64,000 nucleotides of DNA, from assembly GCA_016931275.1 (NCBI GenBank), contig JAFGFA010000018.1, positions 1 through 64,000 on the forward strand, written 5' to 3'. This stretch comes from Parachlamydiales bacterium. GTDB lineage: Bacteria > Chlamydiota > Chlamydiia > Chlamydiales > SM23-39. Position numbers and translations under genes: made by a program. The notes beneath the pieces were generated by a model. It did not search any database. It was given only the letters and a program-made list of their open reading frames with translations, and was not told where the DNA came from. The first letter of the stretch is position 1. Every line of letters begins with the position of its first letter. Below are positions 44,715 through 58,600 of the stretch, one piece after another.

Positions 44715-46070
44715 TCAAAAAATTTCCTGTATTTCATGCATATGTTTCGGGCTTGTAATTAAGATGATCGTATCGTTCGGAGAGAGAATACGATTTCCTT
44801 TGCCAATCATCACCCGTCCGCGATTTTCTATCGCGGCTATAATCAATTCTTTAGGCAAGTCAGCGCTAAGTTGTGAAAGAGGAATGCCGAGCAAAGGAGA
44901 ATCCGAAGAGATTTTCATTTCTAATACTTGTGCTTGATTGTCACACAAAGAGGCGATAGAAATAATAGATTCTGCATGAAGGATCGACAATACTTTATTG
45001 GCTACGCTAACCCTTTCAGAGAGAGAGACGGTAATATCTAAACTACGCAATATAGGGCCGATCGAAATATCTGAAATGAGAGAAATAATTTTTTTGCAAC
45101 CCGTTTTTTTGCCTAATAAAGAAAGAAGAGCATTGGTTTCATCATTTGAAGTGGAGCAAATGAGTATGTCGGCATTATACACTTGCTTTTCTTGTAAGAA
45201 TTTCAAGTCTAATCCATTATGATTAATAATCTGTGTGTTCGTTAAAAGATTGGCCAGTTCTTGACAACGCATTTCTTCCTTTTCAATAATGGTGACGGTA
45301 ATATTCATTTTTTCTAAAATTCGAGCTAACTGAACGGCAACACGGTTGCCTCCGATCATCACAATATTTTTTGGAGAAGTATGGGGTATGGGGAAAATGG
45401 TGTGCAAGTCGAGCATGGCCTTCGTTTCTCCAATCACGGTGATCTCATCATTATGTAGAATGTGATCATGCCCATGAGGAAAAATAATCATCTCTTTTTT
45501 TGTTTTAGGATCTATACGACGAATTAAACTGATTAAAATTTCATCGGGTAAAGAGAGCTCGCTAATGGGAAGATGTTCTTTATTCCATTCTTTGGAGACG
45601 ATACAAGAACGCATTTGGATAATTCCATGAGCAAAATTTTCCACGGCAAGATCATCAGGACGGATAATGCTTTTTAAAATATCATAGGCTGTGAGCATTT
45701 CAGAGCCAATAAAATAGTCCACATAAAAAAGGCGACTAAAATCAAGCCGAGATCGTTTGAGATAACCGATTTCTTTAATACGGGCGATGGTCTGGGGATA
45801 TCCTAAATTTTTGGCAATAGAACAGGCGACAAGATTGGTCTCATCATCTCCTGTCATAGCAATAAAACAATCAGGGGCATTTTCGATAAGAGTGTCTAAT
45901 AATTTCCATTCTGCACCATATCCATGTAATGTAGCGACATCCGTCTGTTGTTGTAGTCGTTCTAAATTTTTGATCTCTTTATCAATGACCGTTACATTAT
46001 GTTCTTCGTCGGAAAGAACTGCCGCTAGATGTGAGCCGATATCTCCTGCACCTAAAATGACAATATTCAT
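44715..46070 (-). CDS. trkA: Trk system regulatory subunit TrkA
   Basis: A 451-residue cytosolic protein with two RCK units. Each begins with a Rossmann nucleotide-binding motif (NIVILGAGDIGSHLA at the start; NIVMIGGNRVAVQLA near the middle) and ends in a TrkA-C domain. It gates TrkH in response to nucleotides. The frame is open ten codons upstream, but the ATG at 46070 overlaps the preceding stop as ATGA and begins directly with the Rossmann strand, so it is preferred. Confidence 0.92.
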   Translation of the reverse strand: MNIVILGAGDIGSHLAAVLSDEEHNVTVIDKEIKNLERLQQQTDVATLHGYGAEWKLLDTLIENAPDCFIAMTGDDETNLVACSIAKNLGYPQTIARIKEIGYLKRSRLDFSRLFYVDYFIGSEMLTAYDILKSIIRPDDLAVENFAHGIIQMRSCIVSKEWNKEHLPISELSLPDEILISLIRRIDPKTKKEMIIFPHGHDHILHNDEITVIGETKAMLDLHTIFPIPHTSPKNIVMIGGNRVAVQLARILEKMNITVTIIEKEEMRCQELANLLTNTQIINHNGLDLKFLQEKQVYNADILICSTSNDETNALLSLLGKKTGCKKIISLISDISIGPILRSLDITVSLSERVSVANKVLSILHAESIISIASLCDNQAQVLEMKISSDSPLLGIPLSQLSADLPKELIIAAIENRGRVMIGKGNRILSPNDTIILITSPKHMHEIQEIF

Positions 46071-46672
46071 GGCATTAACAGCGAAAAGTTTTTTTGCCAT
46101 TCCTCATGGGTGGCAATTTTAGCAAAGCCGCTTAAATTGGCTAATGAGGCTTCGTGTAAAGTGGGACTGTAGGAAGTGACGCAATCACTCAGTACATTTA
46201 CTTTATAATTACGCGCTGTGGCTTCCCTGGCTAAAGATTCGACACTGCCGTTTGTTGCAAAACCGCATACAATGAGCTCTTCGCATTGAATCGCTTCAAG
46301 ATAATATTCTAGTTCCGTTTGATAAAATGCTGAATTGTTCCACTTTCGGATATAATAATTAGCGGGAGGGAGCTGTTCTATCATTTGATGCCCCCATGTT
46401 CCTTCTCGAAGACCTTCTTTGATCAGGAATGGACGGTTTTTTTTATAAAGATCTGATCCTATGCTAATCGAATCGGGGCTTTCTAAAGAGGTAAGCATAA
46501 GAGCGATTATAGGAATTTTCATTTTCTTACAAAAGTCCATGCAAATTTTTGTAGGAGGAATAATGCGAGGAATAAGTCTCGCCGTTAACCCATTTTTATG
46601 AAACACTCCGTCTTCATGACAGATATCGTTTTGCATATTAACGAGGATCAAAACCGAGTGATATAAACCCAT
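46067..46672 (-). CDS. Isochorismatase-like protein, catalytic residues substituted
   Basis: A 201-residue member of the isochorismatase/nicotinamidase fold. The first strand LILVNMQNDI has Asn12 where the catalytic Asp usually stands (DMQNDF), and the nucleophile motif GFATNGSVESLAREA has Ser143 in place of Cys. The lysine motif (RKWNNSAFYQTELE) is kept. Both changes are one base away from the usual codon. The protein is therefore probably not a normal cysteine hydrolase. GGAGGA precedes the ATG. It is the first gene of an operon with trkA and trkH, coupled to trkA by ATGA. Confidence 0.8.
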   Translation of the reverse strand: MGLYHSVLILVNMQNDICHEDGVFHKNGLTARLIPRIIPPTKICMDFCKKMKIPIIALMLTSLESPDSISIGSDLYKKNRPFLIKEGLREGTWGHQMIEQLPPANYYIRKWNNSAFYQTELEYYLEAIQCEELIVCGFATNGSVESLAREATARNYKVNVLSDCVTSYSPTLHEASLANLSGFAKIATHEEWQKNFSLLMP

Positions 46673-46767
46673 AACAACTCCTCCTATCTATTATTTAAAT
46701 ATAAAATTCTTTTTTGTCGAGAAAAGTACTTTTTTTTCTTCTCTGATAGAAAGAATATTCCTTATTT

Positions 46768-46850
46768 TTGACATCCTCACCCTCCTAAAGAAAAACGATT
46801 CTTAAATTCACTAGAGTTGTACTAGCTTGCGCATTCCAACAGGTTCCTGC
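46768..46850 (+). mobile_element. Possible degenerate IS200/IS605-type element end
   Basis: In the 336-bp gap before tRNA-Arg, the stretch beginning TTGACATCCTCACCC, then CGATTCTTAAATTCACTAGAG and AGGTTCCTGCGACC, resembles the right ends of IS200/IS605-family (TnpB-type) elements as I remember them. The normally paired hairpin arm is missing, and no transposase or TnpB frame is nearby, so it would be a decayed relic. The rest of the gap (46673-47008) shows nothing else that I can support. This is pattern memory only. Confidence 0.3.
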
Positions 46851-47008
46851 GACCTACGCGCTTCGTTCTTTATAAAAAAGGCTGCCTGCTTTCAGGGAAC
46901 GGGCTAAGTATAGGAAATGCTAGCATTTAAAGGAATACAAAAGAAAACAATCTCCAATCATTCTCTTCCTCTAAAAAAAGAGATTTTTCGGCATAGGTTG
47001 ATAAACTG

Positions 47009-47082
47009 CGCACCGGAGAGGATTCGAACCTCTAACCGCCCGGTTCGTAGCCGGGTACTCTATCCAATTGAGCTACCGGTGC
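47009..47082 (-). tRNA. tRNA-Arg (anticodon ACG)
   Basis: On the minus strand the sequence folds as a cloverleaf. Acceptor GCACCGG pairs with CCGGTGC, the D-arm is AGCTC...GAGT, the anticodon stem CCCGG/CCGGG encloses CTACGAA with anticodon ACG, and the T-arm is AGAGG-TTCGAAT-CCTCT. The discriminator is G and CCA is not encoded. ACG would be edited to ICG to read CGU, CGC and CGA. Confidence 0.94.
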
Positions 47083-47191
47083 ATGATAAAAGAAGATATT
47101 ATCAGGTAAAAGTCTTATTGCAGCAAGTATTTTATTTGACATATTTTTTTCTTTACGTTACCCATAAACTATAGAAGCAAGAGGAATGATT

Positions 47192-47521
47192 ATGTATCTA
47201 GGACATGATGAACAAGTGGAATTTCAAGAAGAAGAACACATACTTCTCTTTAAGTTTAATAAACGGATGGATACGGTTCATACCGATGATGTCATGAACG
47301 ATATTCAAAAAAAGATTGAATTATCGCAACGGGATAAACCGGCGATTGTTTTTGATCTGGGAAATGTTGATTATATTTGTTCTTCTTTTTTGCGGTTAAC
47401 TCTTTGGGTGGCGAAACAAGCTAACAAGAATCATGAAGAGTTCGAAATAAAAAATACCAAATATGACGTAAAGAAAATTTTTCAGTACGTTGGATTTGAT
47501 AAGATCATGACGATAAAATAG
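47192..47521 (+). CDS. STAS domain protein (anti-sigma factor antagonist-like)
   Basis: A 109-residue STAS protein. The central segment PAIVFDLGNVDYICSSFLRLTLW corresponds to the RsbV/SpoIIAA phosphorylation loop (DxxxVxxIDSSGL), with serines at the expected place. AGAGGA lies 6 nt before the ATG at 47192; another ATG at 47186 directly abuts that site and is unlikely to be used. In chlamydiae such proteins form partner-switching modules with RsbW kinases and RsbU phosphatases; no partner is nearby. MBL hydrolase follows after 21 bp on the same strand. Confidence 0.82.
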   Translation: MYLGHDEQVEFQEEEHILLFKFNKRMDTVHTDDVMNDIQKKIELSQRDKPAIVFDLGNVDYICSSFLRLTLWVAKQANKNHEEFEIKNTKYDVKKIFQYVGFDKIMTIK

Positions 47522-47542
47522 TCTTCGTTATATTCTTTTTGT

Positions 47543-48172
47543 ATGAAGATTAAAAAATTCATTTTAGGCCCTCTTAATAATAATTCGATTTTGATTGCTT
47601 GTTCCAAGACAGGAAAAGCAGCTTTGTTCGATCCTGTTATCGGGTCTTTTCAACCGGTTTTTTCTTATTGTCTCAAAGAACAATTCCATCTTGAGTCTGT
47701 ATATTTGACCCATTCTCATTGGGATCATATTGCCGAAGCTTCCCTGTTTCAAAAAAAGGGAGTATTGGTTTTTGTCCATCCTGATGATGCCGGCAATGTA
47801 GAAAATCCAGGAAGTGATCAGCTTCCTTTGCTTGTCTCAATTCCTCCTTTAAAACCTGATGGTTTTGTCGTGGATGAAATGATCTTTTATATTGGAGAGA
47901 TTGCAGTGCGGGTATTGCATACTCCGGGTCATACACCGGGGAGTGTTTGCTATTATTTTGAAAAAGAGAAATTGCTCCTTTCGGGAGATACTCTTTTCGC
48001 CTCTACCTATGGTAATATTTCTTTTCCCCATTCTGATCCTAGGAAAATGTTGGCATCCTTACAAAAATTAGCCCATCTTCCTCAGGATACTCGCGTTATT
48101 CCCGGGCACGGCAAAGAAACAGTGCTGAAAAATGAGGACTGGATACAAGAAGCCGATAAATATATTAAATAA
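47543..48172 (+). CDS. Metallo-beta-lactamase fold hydrolase (glyoxalase II-like)
   Basis: A 209-residue MBL-fold enzyme. Zinc ligands are visible in THSHWDH (HxHxDH), HTPGHTPGSV, LLSGDTLF and VIPGHGKET, the order found in glyoxalase II-like thioester hydrolases. Such proteins cut hydroxyacyl-glutathione or related thioesters in the cytosol. No substrate can be named. There is no clear Shine-Dalgarno. It converges with enolase across 9 bp. Confidence 0.88.
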   Translation: MKIKKFILGPLNNNSILIACSKTGKAALFDPVIGSFQPVFSYCLKEQFHLESVYLTHSHWDHIAEASLFQKKGVLVFVHPDDAGNVENPGSDQLPLLVSIPPLKPDGFVVDEMIFYIGEIAVRVLHTPGHTPGSVCYYFEKEKLLLSGDTLFASTYGNISFPHSDPRKMLASLQKLAHLPQDTRVIPGHGKETVLKNEDWIQEADKYIK

Positions 48173-48181
48173 TTATAGTTT

Positions 48182-49645
<1,464 letters not shown>

Positions 49646-49665
49646 TTATGGTGAATAAGGACAGC

Positions 49666-52600
49666 TTATAATTTGTCTGTATCTTTTTTTTGTTTTCGAT
49701 AAACAAACAGATAGTTTTTTCGGATCTCTGTTTGATCCGGCATGTAAAAGAGTGTTTTAAAGAAAAAGTCGTTGGCGAGAGAAAAGGAAGAGCTGTCTAA
49801 TCCAGGCATAGCATAGGTCTTTGTTTCCTGAGAAGGCGTGGGCCTTCTATCGAAGATAATTCGGCCGTTCCAGATGATTAACATAGGAATATTGGAGGCG
49901 AGGTAATGAACGGTATCATCGAGATCTGTTCCGCTGAAATCAGCCAGGTTCGTAGACCCCACAAAAATTCTATTGGCCGCATAGATTAAGATAGGGGAAT
50001 CATAACTGCCGACGTCTCCTCCCAAGGCATTGAATTCGGCATCTTCGACTGTTGTGATGGCTACAGGGGAGCCACTATTTAAAATCTCTTGTGTTGCCGT
50101 GAACTCAACAGTGTCCGCTGCAATCGTTCCTCCGAAAAAGATATTTTCGGCATCGACTTGCAATAGTTCCATGTTTCCGGCGTTACCGGCAATTGTGTTT
50201 AGGTACACATTTTTTTGTGCCAGAATGTTGAAGATATTGGCATAAATAGCATCAGTGGTAACATTGTAGGCATTTTGTATCGAAAGGGAGTTCAAAGGGG
50301 AAAGGCTTCCGAGCGCAGATCCAAAGGTGATGTCGCCTGCCTTGCTGATGAGGGAGAGTTGGTAGGCTCCATCAATCGTATTATAAAAAGTCATGTCGGC
50401 TCCTACAGCTCCTGTAATAAAGCCGCTGTTATTTGTAAGAGTGATTGGTCCATAGAAGGAGATCGGCTGATTGTTGGTGTTTAAATTGCCTTCAAAGGAG
50501 ACATTCCCCGTGCCATTTTGTGTAAAAGCTCCGTTGACAAGAAGGATTTTATTCCCGTTTGCGGTCCACGTGCCCGCATTGGTTACGATGAGAGGCCCTT
50601 GAGAGATAGTCCATAAGTTTTCTTGAGTGATGATATTTCCTGTCAGTTGAATTCCGTCTGTTCCTGTAGCTTTTAAGGAACCGTGAAATATCGAGGTGTT
50701 TGTTCCCGCGGCCTGTATAACTGCTTCTGCAGTGATCGATTCCGTTTCGACATTGCTTGCGGAATTAATCAGGAATTTTTTAAGTTCTTCGGTAGAGCCG
50801 ATGGTTTCGTTTAAGGTAATATCTCCTCCTGTCTGTAAGGTCAGTTGATAATTGCCGTCAACAGTATCGTTGAGGGTTATATTTTGATCTGCTTGAAGGG
50901 TCAGGTCTTCAACTAATATCAAGGAACTATCAAAGGAAATGTCTTCCCCTGTTTGTATGGATCCTCTAAGATAAGCTTCAGCAGTGCCATTTTGGATAAA
51001 ACTTCCGGAAATGGAGGAGACAGAGTCGTTATTACAAAGGAGATGTCCCGAGTTAGTAAGGAGAACATTTCCCCCATTGGATGTTTCTAAAGCTCCATCA
51101 TAGACAAAGATTTTTCCGATAAGATGGATCGCATTTCCTGCAGCATTGGTGTTCCATGTATCATTCCATATGATTTGTTCTGTAGAAGAAGCTACATAAA
51201 TGGAAGAGGCGTTAATTGCTTGCGTGTTCATTGTATGGACGTTGTTGATGATCAGATCTCCTATTCGTTCCGTAGTGCCGACAGAGCTTGCGAAGGTAAT
51301 ATTTCCTCCTCCCGCTTGCAGTGTTAGATTTCCGCTGCCATTGACGGTGCTGTTGAAAGCGATGCTTTTTTCTGTAGCCGAGGTATCTATGAAAGGAGAT
51401 CCGGAGAGGGTGACGGGTCCTTGAAATCTGACATTTTGTCCTGTGGTCAAAGATCCAGAAAAAGAAATATTTCCCGATTGAGTGAAGGCGCCAGAAGAGA
51501 CAATAGTTCCGGAGACATTCGCAAGACCTGAAGCAGATAAAACAATAGATCCGTTCTCTGCAGTGGTAACATTGTTGGTGATGGTAAAATTAGTTCCCGT
51601 AAGATTGATCCCTAAAAATTTTGTGATGTCGAGATCTCCGTTAAAGGAAGTTGTTCCGCTACCCGCACTTTGGGTTAGCCCTCCTGCTGTAATGGTTTGA
51701 GCGGAGACGTCTTGAGCATTAGTGATGGTCAGTTGATAAAGAGGATGGACGGATCCCACCAAGGCATTAAATAGGATATTTCCGGTTCCTGCCGTTAAGG
51801 TTAAGCTGTGCGTATAATCGCTATCGCTATCTAGGAGATCAGAAAAGACGATATTTCCTCCGGCAGTGCTCCCGGTAGAAAATGTTTTGGAAGAGGTAAG
51901 TTCCACAGGCTTTGAAAAAATTAAATCGGTATGATTGGTAGAAATATTTCCAGCGGCATAGATTTTTACGGAGGGGGTCAGAGTCAACATATTAGAGTAA
52001 ATGTCTTCTGAAAGATAGAGGTTGTTCCCGATTAAAGTGGTATGGGAAAATTCAGCATCGCCGCTCATGCCGATTTGTTGTACTTGAAGGTCGGCAGATC
52101 CTGCATCGATGATCAAGGTTCTTACATCGTTTGTCTCAGCATAGATGTTTTCAAGGGTGAGGCTTCCTCCGTCTGAATTGATGGTGAGATCGGTGTTGGT
52201 AGAGAGGTTGATCGATCCGCCGCCTGTAAAAAGGATTGGATTACCTGACGATGATACGGTGGTCAAGGCTCCTGCATCGAAGGCAAATTGTACGCTTGTT
52301 GAATAATTTTGGGTATGGGCCTTATAACTAGTTCCGGAAAAATGAATTTGTCCGGTGGAAGTAATATCCGTAGTTCCCGTTATTCCGACTCCTCCGTCTC
52401 CGATATTGTTCAGCGAAATATCTCTTCCATCGATAGTCAGGCTAGTGAGGGCGCTGCTGCCGCCGATGATTTCTAAACAAGAGACATTGCCGGTTCCTGC
52501 ATTGATCGTAAAGTTCTTTGCCCCATCGATCGTGTTGTTGAGAACGATATTTCCATTGCCGGTGCTAGTATCGAGAACTCCATCGGCAAGAAGCGTCATG

Positions 52601-55600
52601 GGACCTAGTAAAGAAATTCCCAGTTTTGCTGTTATGGTTCCGCCAAAATCAAGGGGTCCCGTTCCATTTTGGATATAATAACCGTCGATCGATGTGGTGT
52701 TGAGTCCGGTTCCTGTAATAAGACCGCTATTTGTGATTGTGATGGAACCTCCATTGGTTGTGGTGATATCTCCCGATCGAATAAAATTGTTTCCGACTAT
52801 GTAAATCCCGTTTGAGCCGTTGGTGTTGATATTTCCATTGATTAAGCTAATTCCGCTTCCCTGGAGTTGGGAGATCGAATTTGCAGACACGGCATCTATA
52901 GTCAGATCGGTGACGCTATAAACCGTTATGTCTCTAAGCCGTGTGATATTGCCGATAGGAGATGTCGCCGTAATATTTCCCGTTCCGGCAGTGATGCTGA
53001 AATTGTAATTGCCATTGATTGTGCTGTCGAATTGTACGTTTCCGCTGCCGGTGCCGGTAGATAGACTGACAAGAGCTGTAAGAGTAGTTGGCTGAACAAT
53101 ATGAATATCGGCATTGTCAGTCGTGATATTACTGCCAAGAGAAAGAGGTCCGGTGCCGTCTTGGGTGAAGGCCCCGCTGAGAGAAAGGTTTTTTCCGATA
53201 GCAAAAGAGCAGGTGCCGGCGTTTGTGATCGTGCAAGGGCCGCTTCCTGTTGTCGTCACATTGCCAGCAAAGGTAAATCCAGTACCATTGAGGTCGATCC
53301 CTCCAACTCCATTTGTGTTGAGAGCTCCGTTGAAAATAGCATTTCCTGCAGATTGGACAATAGCCTCTGCTGTGATATTCTTAGAGACTAAAGAACCGGT
53401 ATTTGTAATGGTAAGCGTTCCAAGACGAGTGGACGCTCCAATAGTATCTGCAAAAGAAATATTGGCGGAACCGCTTGCTAGAGTGAGATTGCCGGGACCT
53501 TCGACGGTTCCATAGAAGGTAATGGGTTGATTTGCCGCTGCTGTGGAGCAGTTAGCCGTTCCGGCAGATATAATAGTATTGGGGATATTAAAGTCTATAT
53601 ATCCTCCGGTAACGACGATGCCGTTCAAACTGCTGCTGCCTGTGCCTGTATGTTCTAAGTTTCCGGAAATCAGGAGATTTGCTGCAGATGTAAGAGAAAA
53701 AATTCCACTGGTGGAGACGTTAAGATCGCCGCTGGTGACGGTGAAGTCATTATTGATGGTAAAATTTGTTCCGGTAAGGGAGACAGTATTTGTTGAGGAG
53801 ACAGCTCCGTTAAAAATGGTCGTGCCCGTATTGATCGATTGGGTCAAAGAAGAGGCTGTGATATCGTGGAAGGTAGCATTATAAGCTGAGGAGATCAGGA
53901 AATCTCCAATAGGGATGGTTGCTCCAATGTTGCCATTACAGGTGATAGACCCGGAAGTAGCCGTTAACGTGAGATTTTCTGTTCCGACAGTACCATCGAT
54001 GGTATCGTCGAATAGGATGTTAGCTCCGAGGGATCCTGTGTAAACGGAACTGGTTGCTGTAAGAGTGACGGGAGAGTCAAAGGAAATTGAATCATTCGCA
54101 GCAATTAAAGAACTTGAAAGATCTACAGTGCCCGTTCCGTTTTGACTAAAAGGTCCAGAGCTGTTGATATTGGTAGCAATGGTTAGCAGTCCGCTATTGG
54201 TAATCGTAATGGGGCCTTCATTTTGGGTAATAAGAGAGGCATTTTGGGTGATAATGTTACCTGTTAGAGCAATGCCCGCAAGGCCGCTAGAGGTCATGGT
54301 GCCCCCTATAATAGTAGTTCCGGAAGAGAGGGATTGTGTGATGGAAGAGGCTTTGACGATCGGATAGGAAATATCTTGGACAGAGGCAATAGTAAGAGCC
54401 CCGAGGGAGACGGTATTGCCTATAGTTCCTCCGAAAAGGATATCTCCTGTTCCCGCAGTTAAGGTTAGATTATATCCTCCGTTTAGTGTGGTCGCTAGAC
54501 TGATATCTCCTATTCCTGTACCTGTAGAAAGATAAGAAGTGCCTGTTAAAACAATTGGGTCATTGAAGGTGAGATTGGTATTAGTTGTGGTAATACTACC
54601 TCCTAACCTGACGGTGCCGCCGCCGCTTTCGGTAAACGTACCGTCGATAGAGGTACTGCCGCCTCCTGTTATGATGAGATCTCCGGTATGAGTTAGAGAA
54701 ACGCTTCCAGTAGTGATCATATTTCCTGAAAGAGAAAGTTTTGTTCCATTTAGGCTGATGCCACCGGCAAGGGTGTTTAAAGAACCGGATAGGGTTGTGG
54801 TTCCAGAACCGTTTGTTTGTATAATCGATGCAGCATACATTGTACTCGCTGTTACATTACTCGCCTGAGTGATTGTTAGAATTCCTAAACGGGTACTTTG
54901 TCCTACAGCTCCTAATAAAAATAGGTCTCCGTTACCGGTGTCAATAGTAAGATTTTCTGATCCTGCGACTGTGCCGTCTAATGTTTGGGAAAAAGTGATA
55001 GTTTGATCGTAAGAAGAGGTATCTAAAGCAAAAGCATCAGTTAATGTCGCCGCTGTGGCAAAGGAGATGGAACCATCAGCAGCAATTGCGCCGGCTAGAG
55101 AAGAAGCTCCTGTTCCATTTTGGGTGAAATTACCATTGATAGTGCAGTCGGCAGAGGATGTTAACGTCAGAAGTCCGCTATTGGTAATGAGAAGAGGCCC
55201 TTCATTGGTTGTGGTAAGGGTATTGTCGATAGTGAGAGCATTTCCCGTAAAAGAAAGTCCTTGAGAGGTTCCTTTAAAAGATGCGGCTTGATTAAAAGAA
55301 GTTGTTCCTGTTCCGGATGTCTGTAGAAATCGAGCCGTGTAAATTTCTTCTACAGAAACATCATGAGCGCTGGCGATATTGAGATAACCGAGGTAGAGGG
55401 GAACGAGCGATTCTCCGATGGTGTCAAGGAAAGTGATGTCGCCGCTGCCAGCCGTTAGGATTAAGTTTTCTGTAACGTCGGTCGATCCTTTTATGGTTGA
55501 AGAGAAGGAGATATTTCCTCCGCTTGTATCTTTAGAGGTAAGAGTGAGTTGGTTTAAGAGCTTTACAGGACTGTTGAAGCTGATTTCAGCATCATGGGTG

Positions 55601-58600
55601 ATAATGGTTCCGCAGATTTCCACAGTACCACTGCCGATTTGTTGAAAGGCCCCGGAGGAATTGATCGTTACGCAGCTGGGTGTTTGTAACAGTCCGCTAT
55701 TATCGATGACGATAGGGCCGCTATTTTCAGTAAGTAAATCACCAAAAAGATCAATGTCAGCTGTTTGAATAGAAATGCCTCCGACAGCAGTTGTGGTTAA
55801 ATCTCCGTTAATTGTCGTTGTTCCACTGCCATTAATCTGGCTGAAAGAGCCCATTTGCATGTCGTTGTTAATTGTTACGTCTGTGACATCATTGATCGTT
55901 ACGGAGCCTAGAGGGTCTATGGCGCCGATAGGACTGTTGATCACAAGATTATTTCCAGCTCCAGGAGAAAAGGTGGTGTTGGTCACATAACCGTCTGCGC
56001 TGTTCAAAAGGTTGTTAAAGGTAAGGTCTCCTGAAGTGGGACCGTCCCAAATAAAGGCGAGATCGGTGGCTCCGAGGATGACAGGATCATCATACGTAAG
56101 TGTTCCATCATAATGCACATCGGTTGTCAAAATGATTGTGGAAGGGGATACATAGGACCAGTTATTGGCATAAATGATCGTGTAAGGAGGAGGAGCTGGT
56201 GGCTCTGGAGGGGTAATCGTTGCGCCTTTCAATAAGACGTTATCGAGAAAATTGGTTGCAGTTCCGATTTGGACATAACTTATTGTTCCGACTGAAGCAT
56301 CGGCAATAAGATTGACAACTTTATCATCGGCAACGGTTAGTGTGGTGAGAGTAATAAGGCCTCCGTTCGATTGTAACGTAAAATGATTGTTGGCCGAAAG
56401 ATGGATCCCTCCTGTAGTAAAAGTAATGTCCGTGTTATTAGAACGCAGGGTTGTGAGGGCTCCTTTATTAAAGTAAAAGAAATTATTGGCAGTATAATTC
56501 TGTGTTCCTGTTGTATTGTAGACGTCTCCATTAAAATCAATGGAATCTGTAGCGGAAAGGGTAATGTTGCCGGTGATCCCCTGAGAAACTGATCCGACAT
56601 TATTTAAACTGATATAGTGGCCGGTGACAGAAAAATCATTTAAGGGGATCGATGCGCCGGTTGTGCCGCCGATGGAGACATTACCGGTTCCTGCATTGAT
56701 CGTACAACAGTTCCCAGCAACAGTTCCTTGAAGGAAACCGCTGATCGCAATATTACCGACTCCTGTCCCCGTATTGATTTCCACATCGCTAGCAGAGATG
56801 CTGACATTTCCTGTAACAGTTACATTGCTGTTTGTTGTGGATACATCTCCTCCCAGGATAACAGAGCCGGTATGTTGAATAGCACCTGTAGTAGTAAGCG
56901 ATGCCTGATGAGTGATCTGCGAAGCGGATGTTGTAAATGATGCCAATGGAGAGGTTCCTCCTATAGCGTTTAAAAAATTTATCGTTCCGGAAGTAGCGGT
57001 TGTTGTCAGGGAAAAAGCTTCATCAATCGTATTATTTACCGTAATATTTCCCGATGTGGTTTGGAGGATAGAGTTTTGTCCTAAATTAATAGGTCCTGTA
57101 AAAGAAATGCCGGTTTGAGCGGAGATCGTATCTCCGAGAGTGATAGAACCGGTGCCGTTTTGGAGAAAAGAGCCTGCAATGGAGGTGGAGAACGTTCCCG
57201 ATCGCGTCAAAAGCCCGCTATTGGTTACGGTCATGGAACCGCTATTTGTAGTGGTAATATAATCGCTGAAGGTAAAGTTAGTTCCTGTTAGGACAATTCC
57301 TTGACTGGTATTGGTATGTATAGTCCCTTCAAACAGAGATGTTCCCGTTCCGGCCAGTTGTGACAAAGATGCTAAGGTGATGTCTTGTAGTGTAACATTA
57401 TAGGCATTGGAGATTTCCAGCTTGCCCAAGCGGGTCGTTGTTCCTATAGGCTCTGTTGCGAGGATATTTCCCAATCCGGAAGCAAGCGTTAGTCTTTGTG
57501 TTCCTGCAACTGTAGCATCGATTGAAGCCGATAAAAGGATGTCTCCACTACCTGTTCCGCTGGAAAGGGTTGCTGAATTGCTTAAAATCACGGGACTGCT
57601 TATGGAGAGATTGGCATTATTCGTACTGATGGAACCTCCTAAAGTCATGGTACCCGTAGCTCCGAGATTGGTTTCAATAAACGTGCTGTCGGAAGAAATG
57701 CTGATGCCTGAGGCACAGGTTAAAAGGCCGCTATGGGACAGTGCGATAGGGCCTCCTCCCGTAGTCGTTACATCATCGGCAAAGGTGATGGCAATGCCGG
57801 TGAGGCTGATGCCGCCGGCTGTAGTAGTTGAGAGGGTGTTTTGAAAAGAGGCTGTTCCTGTAGAATTCTGTAGGGTCAAAGGGCCATCTATGTCAATGGA
57901 AGAGCTTGCCGTTAGATTATGTGTGCTTTCTATGGTAATGCCGGTGAGGGGATTCGTAAGGCCCACGTGATCGAGAAAATAAATATCTCCGGTTCCTGCT
58001 CGCAGGTTGAGAGCATATGCGCCTGAAAGAGTGTTGATAGTAATATCGCCACTACCGGTTCCAGTATCCAATCGGGCTGGTTCTGCCGTTAATACTAAAG
58101 GAGAGGCAAAAGAGATCGATTGGTTATTCGTAGTGATAGAGCTTCCTAAACGATTTTCTCCGCCTCCGTTTTGAACAAAAGGTCCATCCAAGGAAAGGAT
58201 TGCGGTGGCGTCTATTGTAAGGATATTGCTGTTAGTAATGGTAAGAGATCCTCCTCCGCTGGTTGTAATGTCGGCATTTAAATTCACATCATGGCTTTTG
58301 ATAAGGATGCCGCTGGCATCGCTAGTTGTGACGATATCATTAAAAGTCGTTATACTGGAGATCGGTGTTGTCGTTCCGATTTGAAGGGATGCTGCTGAGA
58401 TTTTGTTGGCCGTGAAGTTAATCGCATCCGAGACGGTTATGATATTTAAAGGACTGGTTTGACCGATATTTCCTATGAAGGAGATATTTCCCCCTACACT
58501 GAAAAGACAGTTATGAGGCACCCCGCTTTCGCTATTGATATCGCCGTAGACCGTGAGATTTCCTTGCGTTGTGAATGCCGCGGTATCGGTGAGAACGATG

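Noticed and set aside
46917-47174. 85-codon plus-strand open frame
   Set aside because: It runs antisense through tRNA-Arg; its middle residues are simply the translated complement of the tRNA.
53114-53515. Long plus-strand frames inside the giant gene (also 57407-57844 and 62243-62668)
   Set aside because: They recur with the period of the protein repeats and consist of low-complexity Val/Pro/Leu translation of the complement of Thr/Gly/Asn-rich codons.
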